64,000 nucleotides of DNA from Protula sp. h YS-2021 (GCA_949752745.1 OX457026.1:78609256-78673255), one strand, 5' to 3'. Positions 34,190 through 47,514 are shown, numbered from the stretch's first letter. Made by a program: numbers and translations. Notes: generated by a model not told the origin, from the sequence alone.

Positions 34190-34410
34190 CACTAGCCGCC
34201 AGTGGCCGCATTCACAAAAGTTAACGGTGCAGTTAACTGATTCCGTTAACTGCTCCTTTGACAACCAGAATATCCAAAAGTAAATTACTAAATTTGCCCT
34301 GTTTAACAAACGAAATTCACCATAAAATCGTTTGCGTGACACAACTGACTATTTACGGTTCTAGGAGTGCAGTTAACTTTACAGTCAACTTTTTTGAATA
34401 CCGGGGCAGT
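34190..34410. mobile_element. MITE with GTTAAC-rich inverted ends
   Basis: The left end has CACAAAAGTTAACGGTGCAG. The right end has GCAGTTAACTTTACAGTCAA followed by CTTTTTTGAATACCGGGG. The ends are imperfect inverted repeats, and the interior has no ORF. It directly abuts the related element at 34405-34980. Confidence 0.65.
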
Positions 34411-34980
34411 GGTCGTATTCACAAAAGTTAACAGTATGGTTAACAAATTCTGTTAACTACTCCTGTAGCCAACAGGACTTTTGAAAGTTAATTGATAAGG
34501 GACCATCCATAAAGTACGCCCATCCTCCTTGCACGCACGTACACAATATGTTGAGCCATTTTGAAAAAATATCAGTATGTTTTAAAAACTATAATGCCAA
34601 TTAATCAGTGACAAAATTGAAAGTGTACATGCCAACATACATTAAAATGTGAATAAAATAGCCATTGCACAAAAAAGAGTATAATATTTAGTTTGCAAAT
34701 CGATGTATTAGTTAGTTAATTCGATAAAAATATGTTTGAGATATGCAAATTGGTGTATTAGTTAGTTAATTACATAAAAATATTTTTAAAAAATGCGTAC
34801 GTACGCAGCAGCCCGGACCCCCCCCCCTCCCCCATCCTCGCATTGTAGACGCACCGACCGTGACTCCCCCTGCACCCCCCCCCCCACCACTACTCTATGC
34901 GTACGTACTTTATAGATGACTGCCTAAGCTTTACTTGTATGTTAAAACATAACTGCACAGTTTTGTGAATACCGGGGCAT
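34405..34980. mobile_element. GTTAAC MITE interrupted by another MITE
   Basis: It starts GGCAGTGGTCGTATTCACAA and ends TTTTGTGAATACCGGGGCA. A second non-autonomous element sits inside it at about 34500-34923, so the outer element is split. Confidence 0.65.
34500..34923. mobile_element. Nested MITE with CATAAAGTACG ends
   Basis: The left terminus is GGACCATCCATAAAGTACGC. The right terminus is GCGTACGTACTTTATAGATG followed by ACTGCC. They are imperfect inverted repeats. The interior includes TTAGTTAGTTAAT twice and C-rich runs. It was inserted into the GTTAAC element. Confidence 0.7.
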
Positions 34981-35024
34981 GTTGCTTATGGTCTTCATCT
35001 TGCTACGCAGCAGTGACGTGTTTT

Positions 35025-37953
35025 CTAATTTGTCGGGTCCGGATTCACTTTTGGTGCATGTTTACGCTTTGTGAAGGGGGAGGATGATGCATGGAGACTG
35101 CCCAGCACCATTCTCTGTATTGTCTTGCTCGTTATGGCGCCCTCTATGAACTCGTGCTTCGAGAGTGCGTTGTCATGGTCTTTATCGGCTCTGGAAAATT
35201 TGCGGAAAATGCGCTTTATGTGTAATTAAATTACGATTTGTTTGAAACATTCAGTTTAAGTAGTATTGTCATGTGATTATGCTGCTTCAGACATTTGTAC
35301 TTTTAATATTTTCCCGATGACTTCTAATCAAATTGTTAAAATAATCTACATGAAATAGATATGAAAGAGCTGATTCAAAATATGAACATTTGTTTACAGC
35401 CTACGCAGGAGGGTGAAATGGTCAAATCAATTACAACAAAAACCAGCATATTTAACAGAACATTTTCTTAGGTTTAAGAATATGCTGCATACAGACGAAA
35501 CACTACGAAGAACATTTCTCAAAATTTTCACTGAAATTATTTTAAAAAAATTTGTTTTTCTTTCAATATGCTTTGTCTTTGAGTAGAATATATAATTTTT
35601 CAGTTTAGTCCTCTTTCTGGAAGAAAAAACCCTAACTACCGCAATTTTTTCCCTCATCTACGCCCACAGCACGGCTGAGCAAGCCCCCCAAATACGTGCG
35701 CACATACAGTACCTGCTCATAATGTACTCTGCCAATTCCTCTGGTGTCACTTTCTTCTCCGCCGGTAAATTTCCACCCTTCAACCCGTGTATCGACTGCA
35801 ACAATTATTCTTTCATTTTCAAAAGTGTTAAATCAACTGACTTCACTTATCTCCTTTTTGCGGGAGTACTGAATGAAAAATACATCCTTTTTAACGAAAC
35901 TATCGTTCCGCACGGACTACCCGTGGCCTCAGAATTACCCCCTCCCCTCCCGGGTTTCAACTTTTTGCTATCAACATGGTATTCAGAAATGCGAAATGTA
36001 AACAATTGCGTATCTGATCTTGATCACTAAATATCCCTGACGATTAGCCCAGTCGCCCCGCAAATTTTGTTAAAGACGCCCCCCCCCCCTCCAATGAAAG
36101 CAAGTGGCGTAATTACCTTTAACATTTCCACCAGTTCGTCACGTGTGATGGTGCCTGTGCCGTCAATGTCGTAGAGATTAAACGTCCACTCTAGTTTCTC
36201 CTGCAAACTCCCTTTCAACTGAACACTGAGATTCACCAAGAATTCCCTGAAATCTGAGGTTTAAATTTTGAGATCGCTCAGTTATACATGTAGTATAGAT
36301 TCGTGCCTCAGACAAAAGTGTTATGGTCATTTGAACAAACAATTTTCGTATACAGTAAAACCTGTGCCAAGGACATCTGTCTATTAAGGACAACTATACA
36401 TTAGAGACACTTTCTATCAGTCCCTTTTAAAATCCCATTGACTTGTACGTTAAGCGACCCTGTCAATTAAGGACACATGTGAATTAGGGACAAGGGACAC
36501 TTTTATTTGTCCGTAGCTCCGTAAATGCATTGAAATTAACCTGTCTGCTGAGGACAGCAGTCTTTCACCACAAACAAACAAAACCCCAATGTGACACTCG
36601 TTGGTGCATGCTCCCTTAATCCCTGCTTATTGATCTTAAGCAAGGCCTGAGTAAGCCATTTCACGTATTGTGTGGACAGGAATTGACCGTGGTAAGACAA
36701 TGACATTACGGAGTTACCGTTTTCCTATAAATTACTGGGGGCGCTTAAGGGTAATTCATACTGAATTGCAATTAAACTCCAGAGATATCGTTTCGAAAAA
36801 ATATACATGGGAGGTGTTAAACGGAAGAGAAATGAACTTTCACTGGCGGAAAAATTGAAACTAATCAAGGCTAACGATGGCAAAAGAAGCAGTTTTACTT
36901 TAGTAAACAGCTCTCGTTTATGTTTGTTATGGTGAATAAATTTCAAAACTGTTTCATGTGATTTTTCTTGTTAAAATGTCCAACCTGTCCATTAGGGACA
37001 CCTGTTCCTTAGGGACAGACACGCTCCGTCCCTCGCTGTCCTTAAAAGGACCTCCATGACTGGTTTTACTGTACTTGGTGTCATGATGTGTGCATGACCA
37101 GTTTGAAGTCAAATGTCTTCGGAATTCTATTGCCAAATGATTTATTTTGAACACAACGACAGAAACCATGGATGCGATAAGCGTTCTGCTAAAGTTTCAA
37201 AATGCTAGAAATTACATCTAACACATGCCTAAAAATGCACCTTAAAGAAAAATAGTTATATATCCACAAACCGCCATGGAGCAAACAAATCAAGCAGACT
37301 TACAGGTAAACTACGAACCTAAAAAATGTAATCTATTTAACTCTCCGAACTCAGCCAGAAATAAAACCCTCAAGTAAAGTTATTTATTGTATATTGTTAC
37401 ATATGAGCCTTTAAACTGACATCCGTTTCCGTCTTTCTCACTGAAGTACTGCATGAAAAATTGAATTACCCATGAGCCTTTCTATGCCTGGATTTTTCAA
37501 AAAGCCACTTCTGTCATCCAAAGAAATCAGTCTAAACAGGTTAGGATGTTGTATTTATAGTGAACCCCGGTCAAAGAAATGCGAGATGCAGGAATTACTA
37601 GGTATATATTTATTAGTATGCATATGAGCTCGAAGAAAAAAACTAAATGTTAAGTTCAACTGCGGTGGTGCAAATAGCCACTTCGAGATAAAACACCACT
37701 TACCGATCGATCCACTTTCGTTCTTATCATATATGCGGAAAACATGTTCTGCAAATTGCTTGGCATCTCCTTTTGGAAACAGTTTGGAATAAGAAGCGAC
37801 AAATTCCTCCTTGGTCAGCGACATATGTCCTTGTGACGTCTTTCCCATGAAACGCTTGTAGTAATCACGTATTTCGTCTGCCGTGAAGTCGGTTGTCGTT
37901 TCAAGGTCACCCACTGCTTCCGGTCTCAAATGTGTTGTGGAGTTGCTCCCCAT
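35025..37953 (-). CDS. Neuronal calcium sensor (recoverin/hippocalcin-like), 211 aa
   Basis: Four exons on the minus strand, 37953-37704, 36253-36117, 35795-35713 and 35190-35025, with GT-AG borders and matching phases (total 636 nt including stop). The start MGSNSTT is a good N-myristoylation signal. EF1 is degenerate (KTSQGHMSL). EF2 is DKNESGSIDFREF, EF3 DIDGTGTITRDEL, EF4 DKDHDNALSKHEF; the last three keep the acidic calcium ligands. The linker GGNLPAEKKVTPEELAEYI before EF4 is unlike hippocalcin or neurocalcin, and the tail after EF4 ends KVNPDPTN. Family members bind calcium and move to membranes via a myristoyl switch. The EF2/EF3 exon acceptor is the CCTCAG before ATTTCAGG, which restores the SIDFREF core. 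Confidence 0.9.
36353..37071. mobile_element. pogo/Tigger-like MITE in calcium-sensor intron
   Basis: The ends are CAGTAAAACC and GGTTTTACTG, flanked by TA on both sides, as for Tc1-mariner/pogo insertions. Near each end AGGGACA and AAGGACA motifs recur (CTATTAAGGACA, CCATTAGGGACA). It is 719 bp with no transposase ORF and lies in the first intron of the calcium sensor. Confidence 0.85.
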
Positions 37954-40174
37954 CTGACACCAATTAAGGGGTGACCAATTGCAGCATACCTCTTATTTCT
38001 ACATCATCTGATTATTTCTCTCTTTTTTCATTAGAACACTGAATGCGGAAAATGTGCATTATAACAACCTCGAGTGTATTATTGTATTTCGGTGTAAAAA
38101 TACAGAGTTTCGAGTTCACCGCCTGCCCGAATACAAAAGCAGTTCCTTATATATAAAAAAAAGACAAATCTTAACACTGAATTAAAGCGACTATTTACAT
38201 CATGGTTTGTTCAATTTATTGGATAAAACAAATAAATTCATTTCATATCTCACCTTTTATACGTTTGTTGTTTTAATGAGTTCCAAAAATTTGAGCAAAT
38301 CTTTTTGCGGTGTTTATATCATCGATCTTTCTTTGACCAATTCTGCTGGACTATCTTACTTCGGTATTTTATACAGAATGTTTTGCAAAATGACAGATGA
38401 CGTATTTATTTACCAGGGTAACCCAGTGTCAACTTTAGGGTACACTTCCAACCCTTTCATTTTTAAGACACTGAGAACGCTGTATAATAAATTAAAAGAA
38501 AACTGTCTACTTTAGTTACTGACAAAAACCTAAATAAGTTAGTAGTAGATAGTTCACCGTTAAATAAAACTGCACAGGCGAAATGAAAATAAGATATTTG
38601 CCCACGTTTTCTTAATTGCGCCCACGTGTTGTTTCTGAGCCATTTATTATTGTTTTGATAAAGCAGACAATCTATTGACATGACGTATGTTTCGACCATC
38701 TTCACGTAAGTTAAGAAGCTTGTTGCAGTTTCTGGTTCATATTTCTTAAGTGTGGTACTTTGGACGTTACTGAAGCAGCCGCAATCTTGATATCGATGTG
38801 CTTAATTCAGAACTGCAGCCCATTAACAAATCATGAATGAGTGTTTGTAGATAAAAACTCTCACTCTGAGTTGAAATTATTTTAATTAATAGAGCGCAAA
38901 CCAGCTAACTAGTGGAATAATAACAATAGTAATTATTATCATAATAATTATAATATTATTAATAATAATAATTTTGAGCAAGCACCTAAACCAAAGTTTA
39001 CTACCTTTCTTTATGTTGGTAGTGAAAATAGTATAGTAAAACTTAAAAGACAGCACGTACCAGGAGGTCACAGCCATAGCCTATTGATTTTGTACATCCA
39101 TTTTCATAATATTCTTTTCTTTTGTTTGTTTGTTTGTTTTGTACTATGCCAGTTTTTCTGGCTACACGCATATTCTGAGACTGTGTGGGCTAGTACAATC
39201 AAAATTGGAAGAGACATACTGTGGCAAGTCAAGTTGATACTCATCTGATCTGTTTTGAGATTCACTTGCAGTTTATAAACAAACAACGGACGTTGCAATT
39301 TTGCTGATGCAGGAAGAACACAAATTTTTTCAGAAGGAAAAAAACCTTCCACTATCCAGAGTGTGTGAGCGATTGCAACCTATGTGTGATGTAAGCTTGT
39401 TACGTCACGCTGGACACACAGAGCTTTGAATATAAATCTAAATTTAACATTTTTCAACATTAATATTCCTTAAGAGTAACCGAAATTTAACATACATCAT
39501 TTCTACTGATTTGTGAAAATATAATTGCTCTTTAACAGATATGTAAACATCTATATGTTAAATATCACTCGTTCCTTTTATTCCCAAACTGCATGTTGAC
39601 TAATAAATACTTATGATATGCTAATTTAACAACCCTATACCACTGAGTGCAAACAAAATTAATCTTAAAACAACAAAACTGTGCAATAAGTGGCATTGTT
39701 TATTAAAAATTCTTCTCACAAAATTAAATGAGAATTATTAAATATTATTTTCCCAAATAATTTTTAACAAAGCTATCAAGAAATAATTATTTATTTATTT
39801 TTATTGGTTTATATTTCTGCCATTTTGGCTGAACTGCTACTTTCGTAGTACTTATTGTTCTGATGTTTTCATCGGAAGTTTAAGGGCGGTACATAAAATG
39901 TAACGAACCGATACATTTGTTGCCGTTCTGTATATTAATAATAAATTTACTTAAATATGCTCCTCCTGACAATATCACAGAAACCCCTTTCAGTATTGAA
40001 TATTATAAAAGTAATAACAGGAAAACGAAGAACCCCAACATCACAGCGTAACTCATTATTGGAGATTGCTTTGTTTTATTTACTGCTGATTAACAGTTCC
40101 TGAAACACCAGAAATACCTTGAGTTAATCAATACAACTCTTTCTCAAATGTAAACAAAGCTGTCGCATAATGTA
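37954..40174. other. Intergenic DNA between two minus-strand genes
   Basis: No exon recognised. It holds an AT-rich AATAAT stretch near 38926-38970, GTTT repeats near 39120-39140, and AT-rich unique sequence. The promoter of the calcium-sensor gene would lie at its left edge, but I see no clear core element. Confidence 0.5.
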
Positions 40175-40267
40175 AGCCCTTTTGTTAACACTGCGATGTT
40201 GTACAACGTTGAATAGACGTCTCAGCCTCAAATCGACGTTGGATCGGCCTTAGAATGTTTATTGGGC
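40175..40267. mobile_element. Short TIR remnant abutting a stop codon
   Basis: About 92 bp, left end AGCCCTTTTGTTAACA, right end GAATGTTTATTGGGC, interior GTTGTACAACGTTG and AATCGACGTTGG. It is related to the CCCAGTAAACA family. The right end touches the TAG of the receptor gene (40267-40269). Confidence 0.55.
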
Positions 40268-43200
40268 TAGTTAGTACAGTTAATGAAGTAAACCATGGTG
40301 TCGCATGCCGCATAAATAAGGCAAATATAGAAAAACAATCGATCCAGAACCTTTGACATGAGCTGCCATTCGTATCGATTCCACTCTTGTTTACACATTT
40401 CATTCTCCTTGTCCAAATACTTTTTTATCAATATCATCGCCTCTTCAGGAAGCTGTATTTCGTTTCCCGGTACAACTGTGTTCATTTTTTGCTTTTCTCT
40501 TTCTTCAATGTGAATATCAGATTGAGTCATTTCGCCGTTACTATTATGTCTCTTTTTAGCAAATAGTTTTAGTCTGGAACTAAAGACGTTGAACCAGCCA
40601 GCCGGTGACACTTTACCCTTAGAGGACGGCTTTGTCCTGGTTGTTGACACGCATACAATACGGGCGATGACTTTTAGAAGAATTGTTTTCATCCAGTGGG
40701 GAGGTGCCGTCCTACCAGAATGATGGTGCAGATTCAGTACATATATATTTGCTAAGAGTGAAACACCAGTCAGACTCATTGATGAAATTATGTAGATTGC
40801 TGAAATAGGAATCATTTTCTTAATGCCATCATCCATTTATTAATCCGAATACAGTTTTTTTGTGTCCAAGTACAGTAGAAAAAGAAATGTTTTAAAGGAA
40901 CAACTATGAACCCATTTTTTTTATTTTCGATACAAAGCCAGCTTACTAAGTGTCGGCCTTCAATGGGACCAAATCTTAATCACAAACTATTCTCATTGGT
41001 GGCTGCAGCTGGTGGGGTAATGGGCGGGGCATATATCTCAAAATCCTGTCATAGTGTTTACATTATAAGTCTTGTGCATGCACGAGTCTCACCTCGCTGA
41101 GGCAATCACTAGCTTACCACCGCTGGTCGGATTCGAACCCGAAACCTTACATATCAAACTGAGCTAACCGTCACACTGAGAACAAATTAGGTGACCACTT
41201 ATAAAAACAAGTACATTCCGAATTGAAAACCATCATTTTTTTTACAAATGTACTTGTGATTAATTATGTTAATAGATAAAAATATTTACTTACTTATCAA
41301 AGGAATATTGCTCGCTGTACGAGGCGTCAGGTCAGAGACAATGAGTAAAATGACGGAATAAGACAACAAGACGGTGATGCTCAGGCTTATCTTCTCTCCG
41401 GACTCGCACGGCAATAGATAAGACATCAGTGACATGACGGTCATCAGTACACAAGGAACGATGACGTTACACAGGAAGTACGTCGGCAATCTTTTCACTT
41501 TGATCCGAAAACCAGCCTGTTGTAAACATTGTGAGCAAATTCTCGTCTAATTATAGAAAGAAATGCATTTGACGAGAGCTTCTTTGTGCACTACGAGAAG
41601 TCCGTATTATTACATGCTTTACAAATAGCATATTAACGGACCTTATTAACCCTTTCATTATATGATTATGTGGTTTTCAAGTGGTATACGTGTCAAAAAA
41701 GTGAAAGGGGAAATCCCCGAATAAGTTATCCTACACTCTTGTAAGCATTGCGATAGTTTCACGCGCGATGCGAACGCTGAGAAATTGTTTCCAGCAGAGG
41801 GAGCTGGACAAACTGGCAACTTTAGATCCAATAGACAATGTGCCTTCAGAGTCGTCAATCCAACCCAACGCCTTTTCATCTCCCCCCCTCCCCCATTTAA
41901 AAAAATCTGAGTTTTTTAATGGCTCTGGCTATATATGTCGTCATCGTTCTGTTACAATTGCCCAGACAGCCTTCACAAACTGTATATAAACGACCCCTAA
42001 AGCAAAAATCTGCTGTCAGTTTCCATAACACTTACAAACCTACTTGCATATACTTACAAAGGGTATTTGTGAACCTCCATCCATAACATACTCTTTGAAA
42101 GTAGACATGCCTGTAATTTTCCATTCTCCTTGATTTCGGTCTGAGTATAATTTCAATTCGTCAGCAACGAGAAAGTCAACCAGAGAAGCCTTAGTTAATA
42201 GTAAAATATTAAAATCAGAGTGATTGAATTAAGTTTTCTTTATTTTTTACAGTGTACGAAAAAAACTTTTAAATACCTGAAAAAGTCACGTTTGTGCATT
42301 TGTGGTTTCACCCAAGCTGCATTTTGTCATGAAAATATTATGCGCAAAATACAATCGTAAATTTCTCGCAGAGAAAATTCGTTTCATTATTGAATAAAAA
42401 TTCAAAGATTTTAATAGTATACGTATAGTTCTGTCGTTCCTTTTCGCGCGAGTTCTGAAATACATCCATTTTATTTTAAACAAAACAAATCTGGCTATAC
42501 GAGATCAAAAATAAATTGGCACAGCAATAATCTGAAAGAAAAACCCTGCTGATACATCAGTCTGTCGCTGTTCCAAAGTTTTATTTAAAAATAAACCGAG
42601 ATATTCAGGACCAAGATATAAGGCTATTTTGTAGGCCACGATGTGAAACGATGGGTAATTACTTCTTTATAAAACAGCTTTCTAGTCTGAAAAGGCATGC
42701 TACTGTGAAGAAATGACGATGGAATGAATTTCACTCTGTGAGATATTCATGTCTTTAACAGAAATTATTTGCTTGTATTATGTTCGGCCTTTTCTATCAC
42801 ACATATGATAATGAAATAACAGAAAATTTTAATCTAAATGCACTTATATTACGACTACATTATTCAACAAATAAACTCATAATGATTGTTCACGTGGATT
42901 TGGATTACAAATGAGCACCTTAAATTGATACGTGATTTGCTCTCTCAATTTACCATAAGTGCGATCTGAATTCTTTTACACCGCTACATTTTGCTATTAA
43001 AGAGTAAGATTCAAGGCTTTTTATAAACTCCACTAAATCAGTGTGACAAAATTTAAAATACTCTCTGATTTTTAAGATACTTATTACTAATACAAAGATA
43101 ATCGATCCCATCTGCACCAAAGAATGACTTACATTAGGGCATATTGTGCATATTATATTCATTTACTTCACAACTTCTCAACAGCATTTTCATATCCGAT

Positions 43201-45468
43201 TTTAATTGAAGACTGTTAGAGAGATGATTGTCTAATCAAGTCAAAAATTAGTAACAAAACACCGTTGCTGTGTCACATCAGAAGATGTTTCAGAAGAAAC
43301 TATGCTTAAGAATCTTCTGTAAGCACGTGAAATATTAACGTTCTAGCAGCTTATCATAAGGTATAATCTTACTTACAGTATACATCCAGTTAACAAATAT
43401 TACTTCACACTCGTGTTTGTCGAAGGGGAAGTATCTGAGATTAACTTCACACGCAGTCTTCCATTTAAATGTTGGAATCCATAACACCCAGCCAAAATGC
43501 AATACTGAAGCCCTAAACCCAGTTTTGTATGATAAATCTGTCCCTGAGTCTACCCTGTCAACCACAATGAAATGCAATCAAATGATAATATATCAGTAAA
43601 GATTACAGAAAATTAGATTTTTTCAACATCCAGGAACGTTAGATTTAATGTTGGAAAAAGAGGTGAGTGGAAGGATGTGACCGAACAGCATACGTTTAAG
43701 GTAAAACCACTTTGAACAGTATTATCCGGTTAAGCACCACAGCTTTATGGATTTTTTAACATTATTCCTATAGATATATTGCTTTAGCGACACAGGTTTT
43801 AAAAAATTTCATGAGTGCCTTCATGGATCTAACAAATGGAAAGATAATCGGACAGGCTAGCCCTTTGCTGGCATTCAAAGTAAGTAAATGAGCAGCAGGT
43901 GACTGAATGTCCGAAGCTGGCCGCAAACGCTGTAAGTTATGGCAATCTTAATCAAACTTGTTAGGAATATTTAAATGCAAAGAAAGGACGGTGTTTGTGC
44001 TTAAATTAATTTGTAAAAGGAATGGTATGTAAAATAATATTACTTTATACAACGATATTCATATGTAAGTAAGCAATTACAGTCTATTTTGCGTCCTATT
44101 TTGCTTACCCGTTTTGTACGGCTATTTCTGGCAACCAAATGTTTTCTGCACGAAGAACCATTCGTGACGTGTTTGCATAATCCGAAGGATCCCACCTCAG
44201 GAATTCATCAAACCACATCTGTACAAACAATTTTTCGACAAGAAGGACCTACAATTTAGCTTTAAATAGGATAGATTTATAACGTGCAACTGGAAAAAGG
44301 TTTGTGATATCCCTCTGTATCGCTGTTATTTATTAAATATAGAATACACGGTAAGGTATTTAGTAATAAAAATATTAAACAAATCGCCAGTATCTGTTGT
44401 CCTGTGGTTGTTGGTTATAATGTGGAATAAGCTAGTGTAAGTATTTATAATGAATGAAAGTAGTATTTTAGATTGAAATCTCTTTCCTTATCTTTTTCCA
44501 TGAAACGCTTTACATTTTCATACATTTCATACATTTGCATATACAAAGTGTAAATGTAAAAAAAAAACAGCAAATTTGTCTTCTTCAGTGATGTGATTTA
44601 CATATTAGTGTACTCACGATAGTTATCCAGCCAAATGTTACAAAAACCTGATTCTTTTCGTCCTGAAAATATACATCTGTGTTTCAGCAATTGGCAAAAT
44701 ATTCAAAACCAACTAATAAGCAAATCAAATAAAAAGGGCATAAAGTTGTAAACAGTATTTTTGAAACCATTTTGCCAAATTTAACCAAATAAACACCATT
44801 AAACTTTTTTTTTTTTTTTTGAAAACTTTTCTTAATAAACAAACACGAAATTGTTGCTTTGCTCACTTTTATCTTATAAGATAATACAGTGTCAATGAAT
44901 GCCTAGTAAATTTTAATAAATATTATAAAAGGAAAACCATAAAAATTCTTTATCTTTTCGTTTTCAGAGAACGTAATTTTTTACCTTTATTGAAATGTGG
45001 CAGTATTAATTTTTAACAATTTCACTTGTTTAATGATGAATATATTTTGGTAAAAGTAAGAACGTAATACAAGTTACGACAGAATCTACCAGGTTTTCTA
45101 TTTTGGACAGGCTGAAAATCATGCTGATATTGACGACTCTGTGTGGATTGGTGACAGGCCGTGCTTCTTTCGTATAATTTGCTAACATGTCACTTATCAG
45201 CTGGCCCTCAATATGATTGGCAGCAACTTCAAATCAAAGAAGAACAATGTTAACTGGATAAAATAAATAATTACGAGTGTAGTTATGTCTGTGTTTTAGC
45301 ACTTTTAAACAATTATGTACAATTAAAAAATTTATCAATACTGAGGCAATATGTCTGAAAAAAATTTCTTTTGCAATATATGGAAGTAAATTCCTACTCA
45401 CCATTACAACTTGCCTTAGATGTGATGAACAATATATAACCAAGAACAAGTAGAAATTTTAAACGCAT
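40267..45468 (-). CDS. Nicotinic-acetylcholine-receptor-like subunit, 474 aa
   Basis: Eight exons on the minus strand: 45468-45402 (signal peptide MRLKFLLVLGYILF), 45226-45090, 44662-44618 (45 nt, DEKNQVFVTFGWITI), 44218-44109, 43554-43377, 42189-42058, 41516-41294 and 40799-40267. All borders are GT-AG and the phases sum to 475 codons. The cysteine loop is in exon 5 (C-x13-C, CEVNLRYFPFDKHEC). TM1 and TM2 are in exon 7; the TM2 entry GEKISLSITVLLSYSVILL has the GEK typical of cation channels. TM3 starts exon 8 and TM4 ends the protein. Loop C (GEWKITGMSTFKEYV) lacks the vicinal cysteines of alpha subunits and loop A lacks its tyrosine (WLPEIAVQNG), so it is a divergent non-alpha subunit of a pentameric ligand-gated channel. 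Ligand unknown. Confidence 0.92.
40900..41175 (-). repeat. tRNA-derived SINE head in receptor intron
   Basis: On the minus strand 41165-41100 has TTAGCTCAGTTTG (A box) and GGGTTCGAATCC (B box), as in tRNA-derived SINEs. The spacing between boxes is shorter than in a real tRNA and no anticodon stem folds, so it is not a functional tRNA gene. The body probably continues to lower coordinates, but its end is not clear. Confidence 0.6.
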
Positions 45469-47514
45469 TATGTATCTGCAAAGTTGTTTATCACATGTAA
45501 AATGCAACTTTCCTTTTATTTTCGAAACTATCTGTGCTTAATGTTGTCTTATAATTATCCCTTCCGTTTGAACATCTACTTTTTATCTTTTCATTAAAAT
45601 TTTGCTTTATAACATTTATTCCAACTGTAACAATAACATTAGTCTGCTGTTTTAGTATTTTCCATTACGCTCTACCCTACACGAGAAAGAGCATCTGTGA
45701 TGATTGACTACCGTTATAATTAGCTCTTAATGGTATTGTTGGAAATTAACACGACTGAAAATGTTTACATTGCCTAGGGACAAATGTTGCTTAGCGAAAA
45801 TTCAATAAAGGGTAGTTGGATCCTGTTTAATACAATGGAATTGAGCATGCGATGCTAATATAATGGCGTTATTCCATCTACTTTCTGTTTATTCTAACTG
45901 TCGCTTGCCACACTTCATTTAATGCGATTGCTAGAAGCAATTAATGGATATGCTTGCATATGTGCAACGCTAATGTAGTGAATTAGTCCTTTGATGTACG
46001 GATTAGTGAAAACCCTATCTTGTTGTGAGGCTATTATTCTCACAGTGAATGAAAAACAAAAAGCCCTCATTTCATAAGGTTTTGTGCAGTTAATGTTGAC
46101 TTATCAGTTTTCTCAAACGACATCACAATTGTAACTGCCTTGTCTAAGACCTAAATACCATTATTTTCAAGTCAACCGTTTACTTATCGCAACACATCGT
46201 TTCCAAGGTGAGGTTTTTATTCTAAACTTATTATAGTATCAGACAAAGCAATTCCTTTGTGGTCAATAAACACATGCATAGTTGCTTGACTGAAGACATA
46301 GTGGAAACATTTTATAAACAAACTTCAACCAAGATATAAATGGAAAGTACCAAAATAAGATAAACTGACAAACACTTGTAAACATAGATAAGCTACAACT
46401 GGATACTTTAAATATAACGTTCTGGTTCTGGCAAACATCACTGGACTTCTCTACTTCTTGTGACTCACTTAATCAGGAGATATTTGGATTTGGAAAATTG
46501 AATTATTTATATTATTGATATCATGCGATGTATGCCCTTTGCTTGTCTTTTCCTTGTCCCCAAAACTGTCTGAGACAATTACATTTGGATTTGACACACG
46601 TTGGATATGCATTTGATCCTCGATATTTGGTTTCATTAAAAAAGTGGTCTGTTTTGCTGGCAATCGTTACATCACTAGATGTAGTTTTGAAGTGGGACTG
46701 TTTAGAGTTGAAATATAAAACTCATATTACATAATTATTATTTTACGACAATTTCAAGCTTTGGTTTGAGATGTTATAATTTGAATGCGTGTTTGCTAAT
46801 TTTCTTAAACGTTTTTACAAATATCAACCGTATTAAGTATTGTCAGAGTATCTTGTTTTCAACTATATTGTGTTGTCATTGAATTAATTTAGTCATTGAG
46901 GATTAAGTCAGCACGACTGGTATTTCCAACATCCACAAAAATGATGGTTTTTATTTATATTTGACTACTATTTATGGTATATTTAAAATTTTGCATTAGC
47001 ATAAACACAGGATTACAGGATACAACAAATACAACTGTTCAAATATCAGCTATTAATTTAAAAATAATTTTATAGCGTTTAAGATCCTGTTTTAATGCTA
47101 TGCCCCATTCTTGTTATTTTGATTTAATTATTATTTTACTAGATATTTCAACACATATTTTGGAGAATTTTACTGCTTCAGTTAAACTTGTTATATTGAG
47201 TAATATCATCGAATGTGTTGCATTACTTAGAAAAGCCATGAATTGAATACAGATAAATCTTAATTTTCGTAATCTATACCAAGACCAACAACTTAAAATT
47301 TTAATCACTTTAGTTGAAGCATAATCTATTTTCCTCTTTATTCCATTTCAAAAGCAACTGCAGCTATATAAACAAAAGTTATGATATAAAATCAGTAAAT
47401 ATTTCCAATTATTGTTGCATTTATTTAGCAGAAGACTGTCATGGCCTCTAACAGTCTTATTGTGGTTATCCTATATTTTTAAAGAAATTTATTTGTAACA
47501 TAAATTGAACTTTA
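45469..47514. other. Gene-free DNA upstream of receptor gene
   Basis: Holds the presumed promoter of the nicotinic-type gene near 45469-45700, without a recognisable core motif. The rest is AT-rich unique sequence with short chance ORFs. Confidence 0.5.

Noticed and set aside
35722..36030. 102-codon ORF on the plus strand
   Set aside because: It lies opposite the third exon of the calcium-sensor gene and has no independent similarity.
41100..41165. Functional tRNA gene on the minus strand
   Set aside because: A and B boxes are present but too close together and no anticodon stem forms; better explained as a SINE head.
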